Positions 44,212-54,753 of a stretch of DNA of 64,000 bases are shown piece after piece. Below the pieces are notes generated by a model. It was given only the letters and a program-made list of their open reading frames with translations, made no database searches and was not told the DNA's origin. Positions within the stretch are counted from its first letter, which is position 1, and each line of letters begins with the position of its first letter. Made by a program: the position numbers and the translations under genes. Source of the DNA: Streptomyces sp. NBS 14/10 (GTDB lineage Bacteria > Actinomycetota > Actinomycetes > Streptomycetales > Streptomycetaceae); contig NZ_NCSM01000007.1 in the NCBI RefSeq assembly GCF_002224125.1, positions 669,371-733,370 on the forward strand, written 5' to 3'.

Positions 44212-45663
44212 TCACTCACCCAGCGCCGCCTTCATCACCGACTTGGCGATCGGCCCGGCCAGGCCGCCGCCGGAGATGTCGGCGCGGGCCGCGCCGCTGT
44301 CCTCGACCACCACCGCGACCGCGATCTGATGGCCTTGCCCGTCAGCCGCGTAACTCACGAACCACGCGTACGGGTTGGCGCTGTTGTGCTCGCCGTGCTG
44401 GGCGGTGCCGGTCTTGCCGCCGACCGTCACCCCGGGGATGCGCGCGCTGGTGCCGGTGCCCCGCTCCACCACCGTCCGCATCGCGGACCGCAGCTGCTCG
44501 GCCGTGGCGGGCGACATGGCCCGGCTGTACGCGGCGGGCTCGGTCTTGTCCAGGGTGCCCCCGCTTCCGTCGGTGGTGCGGTCGACCAGATACGGCTTCA
44601 TGAGCGTGCCGCCGTCGGAGATGGCCGCGGAGACCATGGCCATCTGCAGCGGGGTCGCGGTGACGTCGAACTGGCCCATACCGCTCAGGGCGGTCTGCGA
44701 GGCGTCCATGCCGCTGGGGTAGACGCTCTTGGCGGCGCGCACCGGGATGTCGAGCCCGGAGTCGTCGAACCCCAGCTTCTTCGCCTGGGCCGCCACCTTG
44801 GACTGCCCCAGGTCGACCGCCATCTTCGCGAACACCGTGTTGCACGAGTACTGCAGCGCGGTGCGTATCGTCGCGTTCTCACAAGGAGCCGACGCGCTCT
44901 CGTTGGTCATATCGGTGACCGTGCCGGGCAGCCGGTAGGGATCGGGGCTCTTGGTCGGCTCGTCGACGGAGCCGTAGAGCCCGTCCTCCAGCGCCGCCGC
45001 GGCGACGACCAGCTTGAAGGCCGAGCCCGGCGGATAGGTCTGGCGCAGCGCGCGGTTGAGCATCGGCTGCTTGTCGTCCTTCTGCAGCGCGTCCCACGCC
45101 TTCTGGTCGGCGGCGGAGGAGCCCGCGAAGGTGCCGGGGTCGTAGGAGGGGGTGCCGGCCAGGGCGAGGACCTTCCCCGTCTTCGGGTCGAGGGCCACGA
45201 CGGCGCCGGTCTTGCTGCCGAGCCCTTCGTACGCGGCCTTCTGCGCGGCGGGGTCGATGGTGGTGAGCACATCGCCCGCCGTGGCCCGCTGCCGGGTCAG
45301 CAGTTGGTCCGGGCCGGCCAGCCGGGAGTCCGAACCGTCCAGCACGCCCCGGTCCAGCGCCTCCAGCTGGGTGGTGCCGTACGTCTGCGAGGCGTAGCCG
45401 GTGACCGGTGCGTACAGCTCGCCGTCGGTGTAGGTCCGCTTGTACTTCAGGTCGCCGCCGGTGGCGGTGGAGCCGGTGACCGGCTTGCCGCCGACCAGGA
45501 TGTCGCCGAGGGGCCCGGAGTACTCCTTGATGGCCGAGCGCGCGTTGTGGGCGTTGTCGTCGAGGCTGCGCGCCCGGGCGACCTGGATCCAGGTGGCCCA
45601 GATGAGCAGGGCCAGCACGAGCAGCAAGCTGAACACGGAGGCGCGCCGCAGCGGTTTGTTCAT
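44212..45663 (-). CDS. Penicillin-binding protein, class B-like (D,D-transpeptidase)
   Basis: A 483-residue protein with one N-terminal membrane segment (ASVFSLLLVLALLIWATWIQ) and a transpeptidase domain: SxxK in YPPGSAFKLV, SxN as QYSCNTVFAK and KTG in VGGKTGTAQH. It resembles the PbpA/FtsI-like class B group without a long dimerisation domain. It probably cross-links peptidoglycan together with a SEDS partner, perhaps at a specific developmental stage. Start ATG 45663. It is adjacent to valS but separated by a hairpin. Confidence 0.92.
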   Translation of the reverse strand: MNKPLRRASVFSLLLVLALLIWATWIQVARARSLDDNAHNARSAIKEYSGPLGDILVGGKPVTGSTATGGDLKYKRTYTDGELYAPVTGYASQTYGTTQLEALDRGVLDGSDSRLAGPDQLLTRQRATAGDVLTTIDPAAQKAAYEGLGSKTGAVVALDPKTGKVLALAGTPSYDPGTFAGSSAADQKAWDALQKDDKQPMLNRALRQTYPPGSAFKLVVAAAALEDGLYGSVDEPTKSPDPYRLPGTVTDMTNESASAPCENATIRTALQYSCNTVFAKMAVDLGQSKVAAQAKKLGFDDSGLDIPVRAAKSVYPSGMDASQTALSGMGQFDVTATPLQMAMVSAAISDGGTLMKPYLVDRTTDGSGGTLDKTEPAAYSRAMSPATAEQLRSAMRTVVERGTGTSARIPGVTVGGKTGTAQHGEHNSANPYAWFVSYAADGQGHQIAVAVVVEDSGAARADISGGGLAGPIAKSVMKAALGE

Positions 45664-45749
45664 GGTGGCGGTGCTCCTTCCGGGACGTACGAGCGGATAA
45701 CTCCCGGATCGGCGCTTTTGGTTCCCGGCTGTGACCCCGCACACGCGAA

Positions 45750-45787
45750 GCGCCCCCGCCGCCCTCGGTCGAGGGGGCGGGGGCGCC
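45750..45787 (-). terminator. Terminator after valS
   Basis: GC-rich arms of 17-18 bases with one bulge (about 45750-45767 with 45771-45787) lie between the valS stop and the downstream PBP gene. Confidence 0.7.
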
Positions 45788-45805
45788 GGCCGGTCGGCTG
45801 CGTGG

Positions 45806-48439
<2,634 letters not shown>

Positions 48440-48561
48440 GAGCGCAGTCTAAAGGGCCGCGGCACTCCGTTACGAACCCGTTGTGGCCCCGCCGCAAAGG
48501 GAGGGCAACGCGTCAGGAAGGATGTTGCGCACCTGTCATGCGCATCGATAGAGAGGGCACG

Positions 48562-49533
48562 ATGAGCTACCACCAGCCGCCGCCGCAGCCCGGCCCCTAC
48601 GGGGCGCAGCCGGGTCCGTACGGCGCCGGCCAGTCGCCCGTGCCCAATAATCCCTACACCCAGCAGCCCGGCTATGGCTATCCGCCCCGGGGCGGCCAGC
48701 CGGGCGGACAGCCCGGCGGGCAGTCGGGCGGCTACGGCGGCTCCGGTACGTACGGGGGCTACGGCCAGCCGAGCCCTTATGGCCAGCCGAATCCGTACGC
48801 CCAGCCACCACAGCAGCAGATACCGCCGCAGCAGCAGATACCGGGCACCGGCTACGGCTATCCGCCGCCGCAGCCCCAGCCGCCCGTGCCGGGCCGCCGC
48901 CGGGGCAGAGCCGTGGGCATCGCGGTGGGCGTGGTGGTGGCCCTGGGGGCCGTGGCCGGCGGGGTCTACTACTTCGCGCTGGGCGGGGGCGATGACGGCC
49001 CGTTCAAGCTGACCACCCCGAAGACGGTCGCCGGCGACTACCAGCGCCAGGGGGCCGGCACGGACGAGAACGACCTGTCCGAGTCCGGCAAGAAGGACCT
49101 TCAGCAGGTGCCGGTCGTCAAAGATCCGCATCTGGTGGCGGCCGACTACCAGTCCTCCGGGAAGAACATGATGAAGTTCACCGGGGTCTGGGGCGATGTG
49201 ACCGATCCGAAGCGGGGCGCGGACCTGTCCCTGGCGGTCATCGTCAAGGCGCTGCAGGACAACGGCACGGCGCAGGCCCAGGGCAGCGCCCAGGAGTTCT
49301 CCCCCGACGGCTTCGACGGGGACGTCCTGAAGTGCCAGACGTTGAAGTTCACCTCGGATCAGGGATCCGTCGAGGCACCCGCGTGCGTCTGGGGCGACAA
49401 GGACACCTTGGGCGTCACCGTGATGGTGGACCCGGCGGCCGCGGTCCTGGGCGGCGGGGGCATGTCACTACGGGATGCCGCGGAGCTCACCGTCAAGGTG
49501 CGCAAGGACGCGCGCGTGGAGATCGACGGCTAG
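48562..49533 (+). CDS. Pro/Gln/Tyr/Gly-rich membrane protein, paralogue 1 of 3
   Basis: A 323-residue protein from ATG 48562 (GAGAGGG upstream). About 110 residues of low-complexity cytoplasmic sequence (MSYHQPPPQPGPYG and following) precede one membrane segment (AVGIAVGVVVALGAVAGGVY) and an extracytoplasmic domain of about 180 residues. That domain starts KLTTPKTVAGDY and contains two conserved cysteines (KCQTLKF and APACVWGDK), likely a disulfide. It is the first of three tandem relatives. No enzyme motif is seen; a surface sensor or wall-associated role is inference only. Confidence 0.85.
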   Translation: MSYHQPPPQPGPYGAQPGPYGAGQSPVPNNPYTQQPGYGYPPRGGQPGGQPGGQSGGYGGSGTYGGYGQPSPYGQPNPYAQPPQQQIPPQQQIPGTGYGYPPPQPQPPVPGRRRGRAVGIAVGVVVALGAVAGGVYYFALGGGDDGPFKLTTPKTVAGDYQRQGAGTDENDLSESGKKDLQQVPVVKDPHLVAADYQSSGKNMMKFTGVWGDVTDPKRGADLSLAVIVKALQDNGTAQAQGSAQEFSPDGFDGDVLKCQTLKFTSDQGSVEAPACVWGDKDTLGVTVMVDPAAAVLGGGGMSLRDAAELTVKVRKDARVEIDG

Positions 49534-49578
49534 ATCAACAGCTAGCAACAACCGGCAACAAAGCGAAGAAGGACAGAC

Positions 49579-50583
49579 ATGAGCTACAACCAGCCGGGCC
49601 CGTACGGCCAGCAGCCCCAGCAGCCGGGTCCCTACGGGCAGGGCGGCGCGGCCGGACAGCCCGGCTACGGCTACCCGCAGCAGCCGCCGCAGCAGGCCGG
49701 CGGCTACGGTCAGCCGAACCCTTACGGCCAGCCGCAGCAGCCGCCGCAGCCCCAGCCCGGGTACGGCTACCCGCAGCAGCAGCCCGCCGCCCCCTACGGT
49801 CAGCAGCCCCAGCAGCCGTACGGGCAGCCGGGCATGCCCGGGCCGTACCAGCCGGCGCCCCCGCCCGGCGGCGGCAACAAGAAGGGCCTGGCGATAGGCA
49901 TCGGCGCGGTGGTCGTGGTGGCCGCGGTGGTCGGCGGGTTCCTGGTGTTCAACAACAAGGACGACGACAAGGGCGGCGGCGGCAACAAGGGCGGCGGCAA
50001 GAACGTCGTCGCCGACGACGGCAAGCGCTACAAGCTGATCACGCCCACGACGGTCGCCGGCGAGTACACCAAGGACGCCTCCAAGGGCGGCGACGAGCTG
50101 ACCGAGAGCGACAAGGCCGACTTCGAGAAGCTCGGCGTCTCCAACCCGCAGTCCACCGGCGCCAGCTACAAGGCCGGCGAGGGCATGAGCCAGAAGGTCC
50201 TGAGCTTCAACGGGCTGTGGGGCAAGATCGACAACCCCCAGGCCGTGGTGGACGGCGCGTTCGCGAAGATCTCGCAGGAGGCCGAGAAGGACTCCAGCGT
50301 CGGCAGCGGCGGCACCGCCAAGCTCGAGGGCAGCCCGCAGGCGGTCACCCCGGCCGGCCTCGACGACGCCGTGATGAAGTGCCAGAACGTGAAGTTCACC
50401 GGCGCCGCCGGGACCACCAAGAGCTTCACCATCCCGATCTGCATGTGGGGCGACAAGAGCACCATCGGCTATGTGGTGGTCTCCGACGTCTCGGCCGCGC
50501 TCTCCGGCGGGGGCACGTCGATCGACACCGCCGCCGAGATCACCGCGAAGGTCCGCAAGGACGTCCGCGTGGAGATCAAGTAG
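49579..50583 (+). CDS. Pro/Gln/Tyr/Gly-rich membrane protein, paralogue 2 of 3
   Basis: A 334-residue protein with the same plan as its neighbours: a MSYNQPGPYGQQPQQ low-complexity head, a membrane segment (LAIGIGAVVVVAAVVGGFLV), a short charged linker and an outer domain. The outer domain has KLITPTTVAGEY, KCQNVKF and PICMWGDK, and ends TAKVRKDVRVEIK, very like paralogue 1's TVKVRKDARVEIDG. The gap to paralogue 1 is 45 bases with an AAG-rich ribosome site before ATG 49579, so the genes are probably one operon. Confidence 0.88.
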   Translation: MSYNQPGPYGQQPQQPGPYGQGGAAGQPGYGYPQQPPQQAGGYGQPNPYGQPQQPPQPQPGYGYPQQQPAAPYGQQPQQPYGQPGMPGPYQPAPPPGGGNKKGLAIGIGAVVVVAAVVGGFLVFNNKDDDKGGGGNKGGGKNVVADDGKRYKLITPTTVAGEYTKDASKGGDELTESDKADFEKLGVSNPQSTGASYKAGEGMSQKVLSFNGLWGKIDNPQAVVDGAFAKISQEAEKDSSVGSGGTAKLEGSPQAVTPAGLDDAVMKCQNVKFTGAAGTTKSFTIPICMWGDKSTIGYVVVSDVSAALSGGGTSIDTAAEITAKVRKDVRVEIK

Positions 50584-50636
50584 CCGCCCGCTCAGCGAAG
50601 TTCACAGGCCGCAGCCCGGAGGGGATACCCCACACG

Positions 50637-51506
50637 ATGAGCTACAACCAGCCGCCGCCGCAGCCCGGCCCCTACGGCGGAGGCCAGCCGGGCTCCAACC
50701 CGTACGGGGGCGGTCAGCCCAATCCGTACGGCGGGGCGCAGCAACCGCCCTCGGAGCCCAATCCGTACGCGCAGCAGCAGCCGGGCTACGGCTACCCCCA
50801 ACAGCCGTCACAGCAACAGGGCTACGGCTATCCCCAGCAGCCGAACCCCTACGGCCAGCAGCCCCAGCCCCCCTTCCCGGGGCCCGCAGCGCCCGCCGGG
50901 GGCCGGAACAAGACCAAGATCATCGCGATCACGACGGCCGGCCTTGTGGTGGTCGGCGCGATCGTCACCGGCGCCGTGGTGCTCAACAAGGGCGACGACA
51001 AGCCCAAGGCGATGAAGCTGGTCACCCCCAAGACGCTGGACGACGGCACGTACACGCTGGACAAGGGCACCAAGGACCTGGAGAACGAGGGCACCAGCGT
51101 CCAGGACAGCATGCCCGAGGGCGCCACCTCGGTCCTGGCCCAGTACACCCGCGCCGAGGACTCCAACTCGGGGCTGGCCTTCTCCGGCGTGTACGGGGAG
51201 TTCAGCGACCCCGACAAGGTCCGCGACGAGATGTTCAAGAGCTTCACGGGCGGCGACGCCTCCCCGACCGTCGAGGAGAAGCGCAAGAAGTTCCAGCCCG
51301 AGGGCGCCGACGGGCCGAGCATCGAGTGCGAGGTCGTGAAGATGTACGACCGCGTCTACGCTCCGGCCTGCGCCTGGGCGGAGAAGACGGACGCGGCGAT
51401 GGTGCTGGATGTGAACGCGGAGAACACGACCGCGGACGACGCCGACATGGAGGCGTTCGCGAAGGTGACCGCGGGCATCTACAAGGCCACCCGCAAACCC
51501 GCCTGA
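50637..51506 (+). CDS. Pro/Gln/Tyr/Gly-rich membrane protein, paralogue 3 of 3
   Basis: A 289-residue protein from ATG 50637 (GGAGGGG upstream): MSYNQPPPQPGPYGGGQ low-complexity head, membrane segment (IIAITTAGLVVVGAIVTGAV), then an outer domain beginning KLVTPKTLDDGTYTL with IECEVVKM and APACAWAEK. The two cysteines are kept but the WGDK motif has become WAEK. It is the most divergent of the three, missing the shared VRKD-VEI ending. Its stop codon lies inside the repeat copy that bounds the accessory segment. Confidence 0.88.
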   Translation: MSYNQPPPQPGPYGGGQPGSNPYGGGQPNPYGGAQQPPSEPNPYAQQQPGYGYPQQPSQQQGYGYPQQPNPYGQQPQPPFPGPAAPAGGRNKTKIIAITTAGLVVVGAIVTGAVVLNKGDDKPKAMKLVTPKTLDDGTYTLDKGTKDLENEGTSVQDSMPEGATSVLAQYTRAEDSNSGLAFSGVYGEFSDPDKVRDEMFKSFTGGDASPTVEEKRKKFQPEGADGPSIECEVVKMYDRVYAPACAWAEKTDAAMVLDVNAENTTADDADMEAFAKVTAGIYKATRKPA

Positions 51507-51570
51507 GAGGCGCGCTGAGGCCGTAAGACGCGAGGAGGGCCCCGGGATTCCCAGGGCCCTCCTCGCGTCT
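51500..51570. repeat. Boundary repeat A, containing the trio terminator
   Basis: CGCCTGAGAGGCG followed by CTGAGGCC and a GACGCGAGGAGGG-type hairpin. It is related to 54651-54724 over about 70 bases. It begins within the last codons of paralogue 3. Confidence 0.8.
51526..51570 (+). terminator. Terminator after the paralogue trio
   Basis: A perfect 17-bp stem (51526-51542 with 51554-51570) with an 11-base loop directly follows paralogue 3. Confidence 0.85.
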
Positions 51571-51614
51571 CGTGACTGCCGCCATGCCTCGGCCCACGGC
51601 GGCACTCGGCCCTA

Positions 51615-51642
51615 TGCCCCCTGCCCCCTGCCCCCTGCCCCC
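51615..51642. repeat. Heptanucleotide tandem repeat
   Basis: TGCCCCC is repeated four times exactly, followed by a partial fifth unit, about 55 bases upstream of the MFS gene start. Confidence 0.85.
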
Positions 51643-51698
51643 TGCCCAACTTCCCCCCTCCGGGGCTTCAGCAGACAGTCCGCCCATGCGAGCGTGCT

Positions 51699-52850
51699 GT
51701 GATGCGCGTCTACATGGACCTGCTGAAATACGGGGCGGCTCGCCGACTGATCGCTGCCACCGCCACTGGCAAACTCGGCTTCGCGATCTTCCCGCTGGCC
51801 ACCGTGCTGCTCGGCCACGACTCTTCCGGGTCCTTCCTGGACGCCGGGGCCGTCGCCGGGGCGTGGAGCATGGGCGGTACCGCAACCGGGCCGCTGCGCG
51901 GGCACCTGGTCGACCGCTACGGCCACCGCGTGCCGCTGGCCGCATTGGCCCTGCTCACCGCCGTTGCCGCCACCGGCCTGGCCACCGCCTCGGGGACCAC
52001 GCAGCTGATCTGCTTCGGCGCACTCGCCGGCGCCGCCGCCCCACCCATCGTGGCCAGCATCCGGCCCTTATGGACCCAGGCGGTATCGCGGGACCTGGTG
52101 CACAGCGCCTACGCCCTGGACGCCGTCCTGACCGAAGTGACCAAGATCTGCGGACCTCTCCTGGCGGCCGCTGCGGCCACATACTCCCCACAGCTGGGTC
52201 TGGTCGCCGCCGCGGCCCTCCTGGTGACCGGCACCTGCCTGGTGGTCCTCCACCCGCCGGCCGACCGCCCTTCTGCCCCATCAGGTACCGGCTGGGACGT
52301 CCTGGCCTCCCCCGCGCTGCGGCTTCTGTGTGCCACCAATGCCTGCGCGGGCCTGTGCCTCGGAGCACTGACGGTCGCCCTCCCCGCCCGGGCCGCCGAA
52401 CGCGGTTCAACCGCGGACGCCGGGTGGATGTTCGCCTGCCTGGCCGTGGGCAGCGCACTGGCCGGCACGGCCATGGGGGCCCACCACCGCTCGACCGCAC
52501 CGATCACCGGATATCTGACCGCCTTCGTCTGGCTCGCCCTTGCTTTGACTCCCCTGACCATCGCCTCAGCATCGCCGCTTTTGGTGGTGCTGCTGATCAG
52601 CGCCGGAGCCGCCTTCGCGCCCATGACGATCTGCCTGTTCGAGCTCATGGACGCCCATGCCCCGCGACACACGGCCGTCGCGGCCATGATGTGGATGGTC
52701 GCGGCGGAAGAACTTGGGATCGCCGCCGGGACGGTCACCGCAGGGGCAACGGCTCAGCACGCTGGCGCCTGGTTGGCCCTCTTCACCGCGGCGGTCGGCG
52801 GTGGACTCGGTGCCCTTGTCGTCGTCACGTACAGGGCGCGCCTCCAGTGA
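51699..52850 (+). CDS. MFS family membrane transporter
   Basis: About 383 residues with 11-12 hydrophobic segments and an MFS motif A-like loop (GHLVDRYGHRVPLA) between helices 2 and 3. Central loops are short and the C-terminal half repeats the pattern. GTG 51699 or ATG 51702/51714 could start; none has a good ribosome site. It lies within the segment bounded by the duplicated terminators, next to an XRE/DUF397 pair. Substrate unknown; no neighbouring enzyme hints at one. Confidence 0.8.
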   Translation: MMRVYMDLLKYGAARRLIAATATGKLGFAIFPLATVLLGHDSSGSFLDAGAVAGAWSMGGTATGPLRGHLVDRYGHRVPLAALALLTAVAATGLATASGTTQLICFGALAGAAAPPIVASIRPLWTQAVSRDLVHSAYALDAVLTEVTKICGPLLAAAAATYSPQLGLVAAAALLVTGTCLVVLHPPADRPSAPSGTGWDVLASPALRLLCATNACAGLCLGALTVALPARAAERGSTADAGWMFACLAVGSALAGTAMGAHHRSTAPITGYLTAFVWLALALTPLTIASASPLLVVLLISAGAAFAPMTICLFELMDAHAPRHTAVAAMMWMVAAEELGIAAGTVTAGATAQHAGAWLALFTAAVGGGLGALVVVTYRARLQ

Positions 52851-53050
52851 GAGGCGCAGCGGTTTGCGGCCCTCTGGACGGCATGGTCCGGACGCCGGGT
52901 GCGGGCATCGTCTCGCGCCTTCGGCGCACAGCGGCCAGCAACGGGAAGGGGGCGCCGGAGGCATCGTCGCCGTCCAGCCCAATGGGTCGTCACCGGCCGG
53001 CGGGGCGGCGGAGGGTCACCCGGAGCGGTGGGCGCCGGTCCGGTTCGGGC

Positions 53051-53134
53051 CCTCCCCCCACCTGCTCTTAAAAAGATGCTTGCTCTACATCAAGTACTGC
53101 ATCAAGCGGTTATTTAAGAGGGGGTGGGTGGAGA
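53051..53134. repeat. AT-cored inverted repeat
   Basis: Arms of about 22 bp (53051-53072 and 53113-53134, a few mismatches) meet over CTCTTAAA/TTTAAGAG. The interval repeats CATCAAG and reads as AT-rich against the surrounding GC-rich DNA. Confidence 0.75.
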
Positions 53135-53520
53135 GGCGACTGACCGGCTTGGCCATCGCGCGGCAGCAGCTGCGGCGGAGCGCAGCGGAGCCTCTTTGAG
53201 CCCAGCCACCCGCCAGGCCGTACGCGGAGGGTGGCCCTGGCCACGCGGGCGGCCCGGGCGTCGTGGGGCAGGCGGAGCGAGTACGTCCACGGTTGGCTGG
53301 ATGGCTCCAGGCAGCGGGCCTGCGGCGATACGGTGGGCATGGAAGTCTCCTGGCGGGAGGCGGAATTGGCTGGCGCCGCGCGGTGTCGTTGCCGTCCCCT
53401 CGCTGCGGTCGGGCAGGCCGGTGCGCTTCCGCGTTGTGCGGCGGGCCAGTTGAGTGGCTTGCCTCACACCGTAGAGTGGCTGCATGAGTTATTAGCCGCT
53501 CTCGCGCAAAGTCGTTAGAA

Positions 53521-53532
53521 ACACGCTCGTGT
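53521..53532. promoter_or_regulatory. Candidate operator upstream of the XRE regulator
   Basis: The dyad ACACGCTCGTGT lies in an AT-richer stretch about 45 bases before the regulator start, a position suited to autoregulation. Confidence 0.4.
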
Positions 53533-53575
53533 GGGTGACAGGCGGGCGCCGTGGATGGACGAGGAGTACGGGACG

Positions 53576-54427
53576 ATGACCGCCAGACCGGCGCCGACCG
53601 CGCGTCGGCTGCGCCTCGGGGCCGAACTGCGAAGACTCCGCGAGCGCGCGGAAATGAGCTCAACCGACTCCGGACGCCTGCTCGGTACGAACCAGACCCA
53701 GATCAGCAACATCGAGTCGGCCCGGTTCGGCGTGAGCGCGGAGCGCGTACGGGTAATGGCGCGCAACTACGACTGCTCGGACCACGAGCTGGTCGACGCC
53801 CTGGCGAAGATGGCAGGTGAACGGCACCGGGGCTGGTGGGAGGAGTACCGGGGCACTCTGCCGTCCGGCCTGCTCGACCTCGCGGAGCTGGAGCATCACG
53901 CGGTGCGGCTGCGCACGGCGTACACGGCCCACATCCCTGGCCTGCTGCAGACGACAGAGCATGCCCGCGAGGTCTTTACGCACGGGGTGACCAAGCTGTC
54001 GCCGCCGGAGATCGAGCACCGGGTGTCGTTCCGGGCGAAGCGGCAGGCAGTGCTCTACCGGGATGGCCCGGTGCCGTACCACGCGATCGTCCACGAGGCG
54101 GCGCTGCGGATGAAATTCGGCGGCCCCAAGGTGGCCCGTCGGCAGCTCGAGTATCTGCTGGAGATGGGCGAGCGGGAGCATGTCTCCGTTCTGGTGATCC
54201 CGTTCGACGCCGGAGCCTATCCGGGCTCCGGACAGTCGATCTGCTACGCGGACGGGCCCGTCGCCCAGCTCGACACCGTGCAGCTGGACCAGTCCCATGG
54301 GCCGGTGATGGTGGATACCGAGGAGGAGCTGACCAAATACCGGGGGTTCTTCGAACAGCTGGACGCCGTCGCTCTGAAGGAGCAGGATTCGCGGGACTTC
54401 ATCTTCGGCATCGTGCAGAGCCTGTAA
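53576..54427 (+). CDS. Scr1-type XRE regulator (antitoxin-like)
   Basis: A 283-residue protein: an N-terminal helix-turn-helix (about residues 12-65, SGRLLGTNQTQISNIESARF) and a C-terminal ligand-type domain (DUF5753: GLLDLAELEHHAVRLRTAYT, IPGLLQTTEHAREVF) typical of the Scr1 family. ATG 53576 has GAGGAG nine bases upstream; an upstream GTG 53531 is possible. Genes of this type commonly precede a DUF397 gene, as here, and such pairs have been proposed to act as toxin-antitoxin-like or developmental regulators. The pair lies inside the accessory segment. Confidence 0.9.
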   Translation: MTARPAPTARRLRLGAELRRLRERAEMSSTDSGRLLGTNQTQISNIESARFGVSAERVRVMARNYDCSDHELVDALAKMAGERHRGWWEEYRGTLPSGLLDLAELEHHAVRLRTAYTAHIPGLLQTTEHAREVFTHGVTKLSPPEIEHRVSFRAKRQAVLYRDGPVPYHAIVHEAALRMKFGGPKVARRQLEYLLEMGEREHVSVLVIPFDAGAYPGSGQSICYADGPVAQLDTVQLDQSHGPVMVDTEEELTKYRGFFEQLDAVALKEQDSRDFIFGIVQSL

Positions 54428-54438
54428 GGGAACGGAAC

Positions 54439-54633
54439 ATGCTTCAGCCTGACTGGCAGCGATCGTCGTTCTGCAGCGAGGGCAACGCGTGCGTCTACGT
54501 CGCCGCCGCAGGCGACGACGCGGTCCTGCTCCGCGAGAGCGACCAGCCCGATGTCGTCCTGACGACAAACCGGCGCACGCTGTACGCGTTCATATCGGGA
54601 GTCAAGGCAGGCGCGCTCGACGACATGGCGTGA
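54439..54633 (+). CDS. DUF397 domain small protein
   Basis: A 64-residue protein, too short for many gene finders. It begins MLQPDWQRSSFCSEGNACVY, then has VLLRESDQPDVVLTTNRRTL and ends with the DUF397 helix LYAFISGVKAGALDDMA. ATG 54439 starts 12 bases after the XRE stop with AAGGGA in front, so the pair is co-translated. DUF397 proteins pair with Scr1-type regulators and have been suggested to be their toxin-like partners. Confidence 0.88.
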   Translation: MLQPDWQRSSFCSEGNACVYVAAAGDDAVLLRESDQPDVVLTTNRRTLYAFISGVKAGALDDMA

Positions 54634-54650
54634 CCTCCCGGGCGTCAGGC

Positions 54651-54724
54651 CGCCTGAGAGGCGCTGAGGCCCATAGGACGCGAGGAGGGTCCCGGGGTTT
54701 CCCCGGGGACCCTCCTCGCGTCCT
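54651..54724. repeat. Boundary repeat B, with terminator
   Basis: It resembles repeat A (51500-51570): CGCCTGAGAGGCG, CTGAGGCC and a hairpin whose stem begins GGACGCGAGGAGGGT. The hairpin also serves as a bidirectional terminator between the DUF397 gene and clpX. Confidence 0.8.
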
Positions 54725-54753
54725 ACAAGCGCCTCGCGGCGCCTCCCGGCGCC

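Larger units (their letters stand above)
52851..53575. other. Non-coding accessory region with an AT-rich inverted repeat
   Basis: This 725-base stretch has no reading frame I can support. It contains a long imperfect inverted repeat (53051-53134) with an AT-rich core, and near its right end an AT-rich stretch and a small palindrome just before the XRE gene. Composition is uneven compared with the core genes. Confidence 0.6.

Noticed and set aside
49332..50580. Continuation of the third paralogue's frame upstream of ATG 50637
   Set aside because: It overlaps paralogue 2 in another phase and has Gln/Arg-rich nonsense composition; the ATG with GGAGG at 50637 is the real start.
53085..53110. 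Possible CRISPR-like repeat from the two CATCAAG copies in the inverted repeat
   Set aside because: Only two short copies, no spacer regularity and no cas genes nearby.
53085..53663. 192-codon minus-strand frame in the accessory intergenic region
   Set aside because: Overlaps the XRE promoter and the inverted repeat, is rich in Arg/Pro, and has no recognisable motif or ribosome site.
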